Assembly (NCBI GenBank): GCA_964019055.1 | Contig: OZ025217.1 | Span: 8,925,966-8,989,965 of the forward strand | Length of the DNA stretch: 64,000 nucleotides | From: Anthopleura xanthogrammica | Lineage: Eukaryota > Cnidaria > Anthozoa > Actiniaria > Actiniidae | Direction: 5' to 3' | Shown: positions 45,901 to 55,896 of the stretch, piece by piece | Numbering within the stretch: position 1 is the first letter of the stretch | How the letters are laid out: each line of letters begins with the position of its first letter | The notes under the pieces: model-generated | The model's input: the letters and a program-made list of their open reading frames with translations, nothing else | Told to the model about the DNA's origin: nothing | Databases searched by the model: none | Program-made: the position numbers and the translations under genes

Positions 45901-48900
45901 CTCAACAATGATATAAATTCTGTCATGGAGATTTTAAGTGTGACGTCAATCGTATTGACAACGACCTCCGGCTCCAAAACGAAAAGCAGTCCTATAAAGA
46001 GATTTCTTAGTTTTTTATTACAAAGTTTGTTGTCCAAAATTCTAATTGTTTCAGGTGGAAGTTAAATCATTGAGAACATTTTAGCTTGATTTTAGCGGTT
46101 TTTATGAGCACTTGAACATGGAAATTCGTCACAACTCAAAAAATTAGTAATATTTAATTATTTCCACTTGTTATTTAATGTGATGAGGCTCTAAACCTTT
46201 TAATTTTTCGTTTACGCACTCTTAGGGACCGTTCATTATTTGTGAGGGGGTACAAAATGGGGCGGTGGGGGGGGGGGGGGGGGAGAAAAGTTTTCAGCCA
46301 TGATATAGGAGATGCTTTTATTTTTGAAAGATCAAGAAGGGAGGATGTAATTTTTTACATAAGTTTCTAAAAATAAAGATAGTCCAGAGTTCTAAAACGT
46401 CATACGTATTAGTAACAGACCTAATATTTTCAGTGTTCAATATACAGTACTGTCGAGATTATTGGGGGCAATCAATGCCCCTTCCTCTGCTACGGGCCTG
46501 CTTCACCGGACGTTTTTAGACTTATACTCTTTGTTATACTTTAACGACCAGCTTACCTGCCAAAGAAGTTCTCGTGTACAATATACACCGTTGACAATGT
46601 CAGGTCCAGCAAGCTTTTTGGCTTCGTTCGCTATAAGAATTCGTTAAGAGAAACGTAAATATTCAAAAACAAGAACATTTGTATTTATCTTAAATGTTTG
46701 GCGCGTAATATGAAAGTGGAGGAAAAAGGAACTTTTAAGGATCTGCGCTCGAGGGATTCGTAAGCTAAAGACAGCGGTCATGCGCAGTTCCATCTTCCCT
46801 TAGTTACCGTTGCTATGTCCCCAAAATTAAAAAAATCTAGCAGATGGTCTCATAATTTACGAATCTGATCGAGGTAAATGATTATAATTCCTTTAGGTTT
46901 TCCAAAAAACCTATGAAAACACAAGAAAAATGGCTTATAATTCTTCTTATACCTTGTTACCGATTGGGAATCGTCTGAGTCGGAACCCTAAATTCACTAT
47001 GGACCTACCTTTTCATTTTCATAGAAAGACAGTTTCTGTTCTTGACCATCTAATACAAAATACATTCTTTTCCACTTGTTTCGATGACCTGAATAAGAAA
47101 GTTTCACAAAAATTAAGTAATCAAAGTAAAGTATGACGAGCAAAATATTTCTTCGAGCAAACTTTTCTCGGAAAACATTGCGGTATTTTTACCAAACGAT
47201 GTTCTCAATGAATTACAGTACGTTTCACATAACTTTTGACGATACATTTCGAAGTTCGTTCGGAAGTTCGTTGGCGAATTCGAACTTCGAATATATTTCC
47301 CGGGCAAATTCAGAAAAAGGCCAAATTCGCCTGGATAATCACGAAACAATGGTTTCAAGTCGAGACTGAACTTGATTCTTTTATCTATCAAGGCCATCGG
47401 GCAAGGTCTTTTCCATTCTTCTTGAAGCAAACTTCTTTCTCCTTGAAACCAGCCTTTTTAGGCGCCCGTTTAGCACTACTCTGGATCACGCTACTTTTTT
47501 TTGCTGTAGCAAACTCAAAGATTGCGTGACGAGCGCAAGAGAAAGTGGCAGCGTGTAACGCCGCCATCCCAATATACACTGCTATTTTTTGCTGTAGCAA
47601 ACTCAAAGATTGCGTGACGAGCGCAAGAGAAAGTTGCAGCCATCCCTAATTGTATTACAGAACTTGGGATTAAAACTGAACAGGCAAAAATACTGGAAGA
47701 GAAGACTATGTAAAGCAGTGAATTACTAACCTTTCATAACAAGGTAGCCTCGTTTAGAGGCCTGTTGACTGGTATACATAATAGCCGGCCCCACACTACC
47801 CGACTGGGGCATGAATGTATAGCCATCAATACTGTCACTCCCTCGGTTGGGAGTCATTGGTCTATGGGGAATATTCCATGCCTGCGGCTTCAAAGAAAAA
47901 AATACAATATAAGAAGGGCAGCCTTGGAATGCTGTTTTGTCGATACACGCTTATGCTCTAAGTTGGAAATGAGTTCAAACAAAAGAATGGAAACGAGGTA
48001 TAAGGGCGATAAGCTAACAAAGATAGAAAAAAAAATTTCTGAAGATTCCGTTCACCTGAGAAAAAAAGCTCGTTTCAACAGTAGGCCATTTACTGCCATC
48101 TTACGAAATGAGATTAGATTGAAAACAGGCACTTCCATACTACTAGTTTTTATTGTCATGTTCACTCGTTTCCTGAATTTATAATAGGTAAATGACTTAA
48201 AAGGATAGAAATATAAAATAATTTTGATATGCAAAGTAAAGGCTGTACATCGTAGTTTCACCGCACGTAATGGTCGAGTGTGTCGTAAACAATATACCAT
48301 AATCAAATGGATCTAGTCATTTATTGAACAAGGAGCTCCAATCAATTCCTGCGCGTTTGCCTTTTTGCATCTAATTTTTTTGGCATAAAGAAATTTATCA
48401 CAACAGGTGGATAGGGTGTATATGTTAGCAAACCCCTCAACCCATCATCCGCCCCAGGCCATTTCTCTAAGTACCAACCAGCTATCTGTTGGCTCAATCA
48501 GTGATTAGCAAGGAGAGACATTTATTGTGATTTCCATTGGAACATTATTATCATAAAGAGAACGATGCTTTTAAAAATAGCTGTTATTACAGTTGAGCCC
48601 GTAATGAGATTTTGTTTTTGTTCTTTGAGAATCATAAAAGTGAGGCTATCGTGTCGATACAATGCTTGTTGTCTCATTTGCATCCATAATAACTGCTATT
48701 CGCCTGTACTTGTTTCAAAAAATCCTGACTTACCCGTGTTACTGGCTCGTTCAGTGATAGCCCCTCTATGATGTGTTCGTGTTTGTACCTCTTGACCACA
48801 TCATCAATACTGGAAACAACATTAACTTATTGATATCTTAGCATTCAAGACAGCTGAGGACTGGAGATGGGAGAGAAGGGAGAGAAGGGACTGAAGCTCC

Positions 48901-51900
48901 AAGCCCTGTATTATTTCAAGTTCAGACGTTCATATCATCATATCAATAAAAATAAATAAATCAATCAATTTTGTTTGTAGAGGATAACACTTGACAGTAA
49001 TTTAGCAGTAATTCAATTGATAAACTCGTGGTCCTTATTTAACATTTCTAGTTGAATAGGGACAGGACTACCATTAACGTGGTCATCCGAGCCACGTGAA
49101 GGTCTAACCATTTGCAGATGTAATTACAAAAGCAGCACCTTGTCTTTAGTGAGCACTTGTTGGTCGAGCCGGTACTCGAACCATGACCACCCACACAACA
49201 CACCGATACTCTTATTAATTGAGCTAATCAGGTTATTAATCAGACATTAACAGTGGTGGGGAGGAGATGGGGTTGAGGATTAGACCTGATATTAAATATA
49301 TTTCAATGTTCAAATTACCACATTTGTGGAACAGAAGGAAAGGAGCTGAGGATAAAAACTAAAAAATGTGACTGGCTGAAGGGACATGGGCTTTAATTTT
49401 GCAATTTTCACGATTTTGAAAATGTCGCAAAAAATTAACGCCACGAAAATTTCACGTAATAAGGCGGTAATAGGTCTCAAAAGTATTCCAACACCCACCT
49501 GTCAAAACGTCTTCCTCCCATAAGATACTGTGAGCCTTGACGTCTGATAAGAAACCTTGTGACTCCATCTGGATACCTGGAAAATAACAAAATAAACATA
49601 TGTATACATGTATAATCAGCCACAACTATGTTATTTACAGGGCCAGGACGCACACAGAGGCCCGGGGGCATTAATCATTCATTTTTTGTGATCACATGTT
49701 GCGATGTAACTTTTTGCCCCTCCAGTTTTTCAGGGCTTGCGACGACCCTGATTTAAACAGGACCATTCTTTCGCTATGTGAGGAGTAAGGGATGAGAAAT
49801 TAGTGAAACTTTTAATTTTTTTCAAGTCTTATCAATAGACCTTTACCTTGGGCGTAATGTTTTCCCATTTCAGACCACTATTCATTCTCTTCAGAATTCG
49901 AATTCTTTGTTTGAGATGTATCCATATTCATGTGTCTTCTAATGCGCAACCGTTAAACAAAGAAATTATACTCTAGGGAATGACCCATGGCCTGAAGTGG
50001 GAAAACACAGTCTGCCCAAGGTACAGAGGTCAGTTGAAAACTAAATAATTAGGATTTCAATCAGAAATGTTCTGCGATAGTATGCATGACAACAATGAGT
50101 TAACATGTTAAAGTAACATTGCCTAATTAAAACATAATGCTCTAATAAAATACCTTAAACTCAGAGAGTAATCTCCTGGTGATTTGTCACTTGGTCTTAT
50201 TAGAAAACTGCCAACAGCACCATCTGAACAAACAAGGAGTATCACTCTTATAAATATTGCTTTTAGTGATCACATCAAGGGTAAAATTAAATAAGACTCA
50301 AAAACCACTGGCTAATGTAGGTTGATGGTTGGGTAGCGTGTGGCTATGCATTGTTGGTAGGGCGTTGTTAGGTTGTCTGTAGGTGGATGGTAGGGTGTTG
50401 GTAGGTTGTCTGTAGGTGAATGGTAGGGTGTTGGTAGGTTGTCTGTAAGTGGATGGTAGGGTGTTGGTAGGTTGTCTGTAGGTGAATGGTAGGGTGTTGG
50501 TAGGTTGTCTGTAGGTGAATGGTAGGGTGTTGGTAGGTTGTCTTCAGGTGAATGGTAGGGTGTTGGTAGGTTGTCTGTAGGTGAATGGTAGGGTGTTGGT
50601 ATGTCGTCTGTGTTTTGGCTGAAAGCTCAATTCTTACCTCTCATGAGCAATTCTTGTGCCCCATCCTTTGTTATATCACTAAAATACCACCTGTGATAAA
50701 TTGGAACATTTTAATATCATTAACATTACTGTAAACAAACTTGGCTAACATAAGATAGAGTTTTGAGTTTGTTACAGAAGTGCATCATTTCTTTTGTTCT
50801 AAACAGGTTTGACTAGTTTACCCTCCATATAAGGAAGTGTACCAATAGATTTGATATTTTCAGGCATGGGAACTGTTTTGTTGTGAGTTGTGTGTAATTA
50901 TGTGCCACGACATATTGGCTGCTGCACATCAAAAATTCGTTCCACTTTAATTAATTAGAAATATTTTTTTTAATTTTGATTCTGACTTTTGGGTAATTTG
51001 CAAAAATTCACTGACCAAAATCAAAATTCCCTGACAATTCCCTGACCTTAAAAAAAATCAGAATTCACTTACTTTTCCCTGACCATGGGAACCTTGTTTA
51101 CAGACTTATCCTGAGTGACCGATTTTTATTGTGTTTTTACTCATTAATTATTCATAATTTGATAATGTAAAATAATGATTGGCTTCAAACTTACCGTTTT
51201 CCAGCTTCAGGATCAAGATCAGGATCCTGAAAAAAGACAGGCTTTTTAGTTAGGGAATTCTTCCAAACTATATATGAAATTTGAACAAGTTTGTATAATA
51301 AGAAACAAAGTGTATCTTGAAAACATTGAAAGGTTTCATAAATATAATGTTGTTCGATGTGTTAGAGCACCCGGCACGGTTACAGCACCACACTGACACT
51401 GAATGCCGAATGTTTTCGTATGTGACACGGTACTGACAAGCTCACGGCAAGGAATGGTTTGTGCCGTAAGTTTTTCATAGTCATACGAAAACTGCTCTAT
51501 CCTCTCCCTTGCCTGGAGGTTTTTTTGGGGGTTCTTCAGTTTTCCTCCCTCTGTAAAAATCAACATGTGAGTTGAGTGTAGTGTGTTATAATTAGTGAAT
51601 GCAGTAGTGTATGTGGAGCAAACCTCTTGGAAGAGCCTGTTTGAGGAGTGATCTGGGGCCTAACTAGGTTGCAATCATAGTGGGTGAGGGGAGGGTGGGA
51701 AAATTTTATGTACCATTTTCCTGCCATATCCACAGGAATCCCACATGAATTAATGAGATTTTGGTGACAATAAAACTTTGGGGCTTGGGTGTCCCACCTT
51801 GATATACCACTGGGAACAATGGTTGTAAAATAAAAATTAAACAAAATGGTCGAGAAGTGGTCAACAATCAGTCATCTTTCTATTGTCCTTTCCATACTTA

Positions 51901-54900
51901 CAGCATCTTGAAGGAGAGCCGCAGGAGCCAAACCTCTCTCCTTGTTCTTCTGAGCAGCAACCCAAAGCCAGTCATTATCAATGACATTATCAACTATAAA
52001 AACATCTCCTTTACAAAAGCTGGAAAAGTAAGCACAATTCTCTTATTAAAAGCTTGTAGTTAGGTTTTTCAAATTCGTAAAATACCTCTGGGTACCTTGT
52101 ATCATGACAGTCATTTCGAAAATGCCATTTTTTCATTATTTTTTATTATTTAGGCAAGCTTTAGTTAGTACTGATATTCCTGCTGAAGGTAATAACAAAG
52201 CAGAATACAATGGTTCTTCTTTGGACATTTTTTGTTTGTTTGCCAGTAACACTCAGAGATACTCAATAACGTGGTTGCAACTCAATTAGAAACTATTCCC
52301 AGGGCAGTTCGTCTGATAGAGTGTGGAGGAAAATAAAAATAGTGCAGAATGTTGCAAAAATTTAAATTAGCATATTTGCAGAACTTGAAATTAATACTTT
52401 AGGAATTCATTTTAATTTATTTTAGGAATTCATTAAAAACCTTCCCTAAAATAGGCCAACCAAAAAAAAAACAATTACACCGAAGTATTCGCTAATTTCA
52501 TTGGAGAAGCATCTTTCACAGCATGGCAGAAAGAACATGAAGGTTGAACAAATTTGTGGTAATAGCAATGAAATTTGTTCAGAAATGACAATTTAGGGAG
52601 TTAATCTTAGCTCAGAAGGGACATTTCATGATTTTTTTCATTAAATTCAAGGAATTTTTTCTAAAAATGTTGGGAAAATGCCAAATATTGTGCAAAACCA
52701 AAAATAGTGCAATTTGGAGTGATTTTAGTTCAACAGTGCAAAATCCCACCCATGCACAATATCAGATGCTCTGCCAAGGAAGTAACATATGGTTCCGCCC
52801 AAGCTGGAAAGTTATATGAAAATAAATGTTGATGCAATTAACTTATATGTACATACCTTAATTCATCAGTGTCTGGTGTCTTGTTATAAGTGTACTTCGC
52901 AACAACTCGCCTTTTCCCAGTTACAGGTTCAGGTGGAGGAACAGGATTGGCTAGTTGTTCGTCTTTAAGTAAACAGGACCAGCGAGTATAGTAACCAATC
53001 AGATCTGATAACGAATCAAACTGTCGGCCACCAATATAATATTCACTACATACAGCAGTGATTCTAAAATGACATATTCCATTTTTACTGAGATAGGACA
53101 ATGAGTAGGTGTCAGGTTTGCGATCACTTTGACGAACAATATAAGCTCCTTGACGACCATCAGCATTAAGTCTTTCTTCACATATTGTTCTATCTAGTTT
53201 TCCATGGTACCATCTAGAAGATGAAATTTAGAATAGAGGTCAGGTATTGATGATGATGTAGCTTTGAACAGGCTCAGGGGACTGGGGAGGAGGGTAGGCC
53301 GGGAGAGGGAGATCAAGGGCGGATCCAGGGGGAGGGTCGGGGGGTCACGACCCCCTGCCATACCTGAGGTTAGGGACAGGCAATTTGATATTTGATGGGG
53401 GGTGGGTTAAATCCAAAAAAAATATTGAGCAAGGTCTCGATCCGGTTTTTGTGAGCAATTGGTCCCAGAAATACGTCAGAACTTAACAGCTCTATAATAG
53501 TGGTAGTTTCACCTCTGACATCAATTACAAAGGACCACATAAAAACTTTGTGAGAGAATAGCATAGTGGTGGCAGAACCATCAACGGTAAAGATGATGAA
53601 GGCTCAAGCCTGTACAATGTCAATTGTGTTTTTTGACAGCAATGAGCCACAATACGGCTGCCACACATATTTACAGCACAAGGCACAAAAGTATGACCAC
53701 ATTAAACATATTCACATACTTCTACATGTATGCACAGGCTTTTTGCTGCCAAATGAGCTTTCATATACCTTATTTGGTATAACTAACCAGCTTCGCATTG
53801 AAGAAAGTGGGTTTAATGTACAAAATACAAAAAGAAGTGCGAATACAATAATGTCATACTTTTGCATGTTGTTCTGTAAGTTATTCATTCATTATCGTTA
53901 TTACGAATAAAAAGTACACTTATTAATATTACCATTGATTGAATATAAAACTTTTCATATAAGAATCTCTGTAGTTAATAGTTACAAGCTTTATCGTTTT
54001 AAGTAGTATAGCGAAAATTATCGAAGGCTTTTTGAATGTGTGTTGAAACACATTCTTGTTTTCTTATTTTTTTGATTTTATAAAGAAGACCTTTGTTTAT
54101 CCTAATATATGATTTATTATGCAGAAAGTTGTTTTTTATTTTTTTTACCTAAATATCTGCCAAAATATATTAAAAGATGACTAGTAAAATAATGTTAGAT
54201 ACAACATCTGATGTAAATAAAATGATGGTAATAAAATTGCAATCTCAACAAGAAAATAAACCTATAAATTCATCAATTGATGCAAATATTTGATTCTGAT
54301 TCATCGAGTTACTTAAAAGGAAATAAAACGACTCACTGAAAAGTATGAAAGGTATGAAATAATTGATTCCTCATATACATCAAAAAATGAAAAAAAAAAT
54401 TATATAGAAGGCTACATATAAGCTTATATGTAAGCTTTAATATTCTATAAGTCTCTTTGAGATACTGAAAGGTAAAACTATATAGGAAAAAAATATTCAA
54501 ATCAGATCAAAATCAAAACAGTTGAAAACATTTCCTTGTGTAGCAACTCTGTCACTTTAATTTCATTTTATAGATTCTAAGATGCTAATAATCACAGGAA
54601 AAAATATTGAATTTCCAATTAGGTTAAACTGGGATTTTTTTGGGGTTTTCTTTGGGTTTCCTTTGGAAAAGTGCTACATAAAACAGTATTGGGAAAAAAT
54701 CCCCAAAAAAATCCCAAAAAAATCCCAAAAAAATCCCAATTTAACCTATTGGAAATTCAATATTTTTTCCTGTGAATATTATCGACAAACTTGATTTGTC
54801 AGTAAAATGACATAAGCTTTAGCATAAATACCGTTCAGGAACACTAGAAAGGATTATATTTTAAATTTCAAGCTAGTGAATAACTAAATAGAAAATAATT

Positions 54901-55381
54901 TAATGAAAATAGTATGGAATTCTTTGCGATATTTAGTGTAGTTGATAAATAATATCTGTCATGGATAGATCTATCATCTTGAAGAAGCTAGTTGTACAAA
55001 AAAGTGTACACTACTTCAAATTAAACTATTCTCTATTTTAAATCAAGGTTGACTTTTAAACAAACGAAATAAAGTCAAAATTTTATCGAGATTAATTATT
55101 GATTTTTAAGTATTTGGATATCTTAAGGTAGAACAATATGAGATATATTTTCAACAACATTAATCATCCAGCTCTTGCAGGACGTGTTTGACGTCAAACA
55201 GAAATTATGATTCATTTACTTACTGATCTTCTGGCGGTGCACTTGACGCAAGTTCTATATTCTGTTCTTCGTCTTCAAGGATATCTAAGCCTATCTCGTC
55301 TTCAAAGTGGCCATCGGCTTCGTTCTCGCCTCCCAAAACACCATCTGAACCTAAGCTGCCATTTCGATCTCGATCCGCCAT
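34319..55381 (-). CDS. RASA1: Ras GTPase-activating protein 1 (p120-RasGAP), 25 exons, complete
   Basis: The 25 minus-strand exons join in phase to 2,745 bases (914 residues plus stop). Domain order is SH2 (about 54-145), SH3 (155-215), SH2 (222-314), PH (355-458), C2 (465-585), RasGAP (about 620-890), the order unique to RASA1. Key residues are present: phosphotyrosine-binding Arg in both SH2 domains (R80 in GAYIVRQSD, R249 in GSFLIRPSD), the arginine finger R662 in LFRGTSLATTL, and FLRLFCPAIMNP (R776). The protein binds activated receptors and speeds GTP hydrolysis by Ras. The start ATG (55379-55381) is the only one leading into the acidic N-terminus; this N-terminus is about 52 residues, much shorter than the long Gly/Pro-rich leader of vertebrate forms. 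Introns hold SINEs, MITEs and poly-G tracts. Confidence 0.95.
34785..34803 (+). repeat. Poly-G tract (one of seven in the RASA1 locus)
   Basis: Nineteen consecutive G on the plus strand, in the last RASA1 intron. Similar runs lie at 41303-41322 (20 G), 41582-41594 (13 C), 42357-42369 (13 G), 42752-42772 (21 G), 45296-45308 (13 C) and 46267-46283 (17 G), and outside the gene at 57830-57847 (18 G). Exact lengths in such runs are prone to sequencing error. Confidence 0.85.
35960..36245. repeat. MITE rich in GCAAACGCAAG, next to RASA1 exon 23
   Basis: It begins GCCTGGTTCACACG and has inverted ends (GTTCACACG near 35966; CGTGTGAACG near 36190). GCAAACGCAAG or its complement occurs at least five times within it. 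It ends about 20 bases from the splice donor of RASA1 exon 23. ORFs in both strands here are repeat artefacts. Confidence 0.6.
36834..36878 (+). repeat. 11-bp tandem repeat
   Basis: Four copies of GTGAGTCCGTT in tandem, inside RASA1 intron 21. On the plus strand each unit looks like a splice donor (GTGAGT), but the gene is read from the other strand. Confidence 0.85.
37374..37457 (+). repeat. 21-bp tandem repeat, four copies
   Basis: Exactly four copies of GAACCTCTTCGGAGGATATTT (given here as GAACCTCTTCGGAGGATATT plus T). Each contains the stem-loop CCTCTTCGGAGG. The 21-base period keeps frame, so the plus strand gives an artificial repeated NLFGGYL peptide. It lies in RASA1 intron 21. Confidence 0.85.
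39092..39252. repeat. PIF/Harbinger-type MITE with TTA target duplication
   Basis: TIRs TAGGCCCTTTGCAGGACCTG and its near reverse complement, each carrying CACGTG; TTA stands on both sides (39089-39091 and 39253-39255), fitting the 3-base TWA duplications of PIF/Harbinger elements. It lies in RASA1 intron 19. Confidence 0.75.
39600..39845 (-). repeat. tRNA-derived SINE
   Basis: On the minus strand a tRNA-like head carries A-box text TGGCGTAGCAT and an exact B-box GTTCGAGTC (about 39775-39830). It is followed by a body ending in a TTCTCCAGTTTTCCTCCCTC segment. Related copies are at 42395-42600, 51355-51590 and 62275-62465. Confidence 0.7.
40140..40310. repeat. Diverged inverted repeat with AACATTGCGCGCAA core
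   Basis: Repeated AATGTTGCA/CAACATTGCGC words in both orientations form an imperfect palindrome in RASA1 intron 17. It is probably an old MITE. Confidence 0.5.
41300..41597. repeat. Palindromic element ending in poly-G and poly-C
   Basis: A run of 20 G (41303-41322) opens the element and a run of 13 C (41582-41594) closes it. Inside, GTACTTCGGGTCG and CATACGGGGATGCTCCGCCC on the left are mirrored by GGGCAGAGCATCCCCGTAC on the right. The centre is made of degenerate copies of TACCCCTTTT. It lies in RASA1 intron 14. Confidence 0.7.
42395..42600 (+). repeat. tRNA-derived SINE, plus orientation
   Basis: Head with a B-box-like GCGTTCGAGTTTCG, then the body segment TTTCGCTGGTTTCCTCCCTC shared with the copies at 39600 and 51355. 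In RASA1 intron 14. Confidence 0.6.
43085..43465. repeat. AATAAGCGCCGC-type repeat element
   Basis: CTCGAATAAGTGCCGCCACG at the left and two copies of AATAAGCGCCGC at the right, around AT-rich sequence. It looks like a non-autonomous element in RASA1 intron 13; the ends are not well defined. Confidence 0.45.
44111..49576 (-). CDS. RASA1: RASA1 exons 7-13: end of second SH2, PH and start of C2
   Basis: Exon 7, 49499-49576 (YLMGGRRFD); exon 8, 48734-48809 (IDDVVKRYKHEHIIEGLSL); exon 9, 47731-47881 (linker, ending KRGYLVMK where PH begins); exon 10, 47009-47088 (NKWKRMYFVLDGQEQKLSF); exon 11, 46557-46630 (LDLTLSTVYIVHENFFG); exon 12, 45666-45750 (NCFQVVVRALNESRMTYLC); exon 13, 44111-44343 (PH C-terminal helix EWMDAIKKFCGK, then C2 start RSLELSVIEAHKLPANK and EGQKPIWNEDFKF). 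Several exons are too short to appear as ORFs and were found by splice sites, reading phase and family order. Confidence 0.92.
47495..47640 (+). repeat. Two-copy tandem duplication
   Basis: The block TTTTTTGCTGTAGCAAACTC and what follows (about 55 bases, to GCGCAAGAGAAAGT) occurs at about 47495 and again at about 47585, separated by 35 bases. In RASA1 intron 9. Confidence 0.75.
49060..49225 (-). repeat. tRNA-derived SINE, second family
   Basis: On the minus strand: TTAGCTCAATTAATAAGAG (A-box-like) and GGTTCGAGTACC (B-box-like), about 45 bases apart, then a body with GCACTTGTT-type sequence. In RASA1 intron 7. Confidence 0.6.
50154..55381 (-). CDS. RASA1: RASA1 exons 1-6: acidic N-terminus, SH2, SH3, start of second SH2
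   Basis: Exon 1, 55224-55381 (MADRDRNGS start, acidic leader); exon 2, 52857-53213 (whole first SH2 from WYHGKLDR to IGYYTRWSCLL, then the start of SH3); exon 3, 51902-52019 (SH3 core, GDVFIVDNVIDNDWLWV); exon 4, 51195-51226 (32 bases); exon 5, 50638-50690 (WYFSDITKDGAQELL); exon 6, 50154-50223 (GSFLIRPSDKSPGDYSL). Each boundary is AG before and GT after the exon on the minus strand, and codon phases match at every junction. Intron 1 is about 2 kb. Confidence 0.93.
50330..50613 (+). repeat. 33-bp minisatellite, about 7-8 copies
   Basis: The unit is close to GGTGAATGGTAGGGTGTTGG plus TAGGTTGTCTGTA (33 bases), with GTGAAT/GTGGAT variants; the outer copies are degenerate. It begins about 25 bases inside RASA1 intron 5, next to the donor of exon 5. 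On the gene strand it is pyrimidine-rich (CCTACA, CACCCT). Confidence 0.9.
51355..51590 (+). repeat. SINE copy, plus orientation
   Basis: The 3' body GGAGGTTTTTTTGGGGGTTC and TTCCTCCCTCTGTAAAAATC resembles the copies at 39600 and 42395. The tRNA-like head is diverged. In RASA1 intron 3. Confidence 0.55.
54586..54781. repeat. Palindromic MITE
   Basis: Long arms: CACAGGAAAAAATATTGAAT on the left and the reverse complement ATTCAATATTTTTTCCTGTG on the right, with four tandem AAAAAAATCCC units near the loop. In RASA1 intron 1. Confidence 0.8.
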
Positions 55382-55547
55382 CTTGGTTTCCTTATAGTAC
55401 AATGTCATCGCGGGCTCAACAGGATTTCGCAATAACTTCCGGGGAGGTCTGGAACGAAGGATCCACCTTCAATCGTCCTCAGTCTCCCGCTTACAGGCTC
55501 GGCCATTGTAATATAGAGGCTGTATGGAACTGTATAGGCCTTTCTTA

Positions 55548-55894
55548 AAGGGGCACTTGGATGAAAACGCCCCATTTTTTGAAAGTCCGAATAGTTCAAG
55601 TATTTAAGAATAATATGACTCAATCATGATTATGAAAACCAGATTGGCAAAAATTTTAGCCTGGAAGCCACTCGCAGTTGAGAAATTTTGGTTTAAAAAC
55701 TAAAAGAACGATAGGGTTGAGTAAATGACGTCATTACTCACAATTTAGATGCTGAAAAAAATATATAATTTTTTCCCGCAAATTTTGAAGGTGAAGAAAA
55801 TATGTTGCTTGGCTACTATTGGGGCCATATAGTTAAGTTTAACCAAGTTTCAAGGCATTTCCAATTTTCATCGATTTTCATCCAAGTGCCCCTT
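55548..55894. repeat. MITE with TA target duplication upstream of RASA1
   Basis: TIRs AAGGGGCACTTGGATGAAAA and its reverse complement, with TA immediately outside each end (55546-55547 and 55895-55896). It is 347 bases and non-coding. Its proximal end lies 167 bases upstream of the RASA1 ATG, inside the likely promoter or 5' UTR. Confidence 0.85.
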
Positions 55895-55896
55895 TA

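Noticed and set aside
50330..50613. Regular 33-bp repeats that could suggest a CRISPR array
   Set aside because: Units are contiguous with no unique spacers, and the locus is a eukaryotic intron; it is a minisatellite.
53566..53910. 114-residue plus-strand ORF in RASA1 intron 1
   Set aside because: No recognisable motif, antisense to the gene and in repeat-like sequence with inverted segments; treated as chance.
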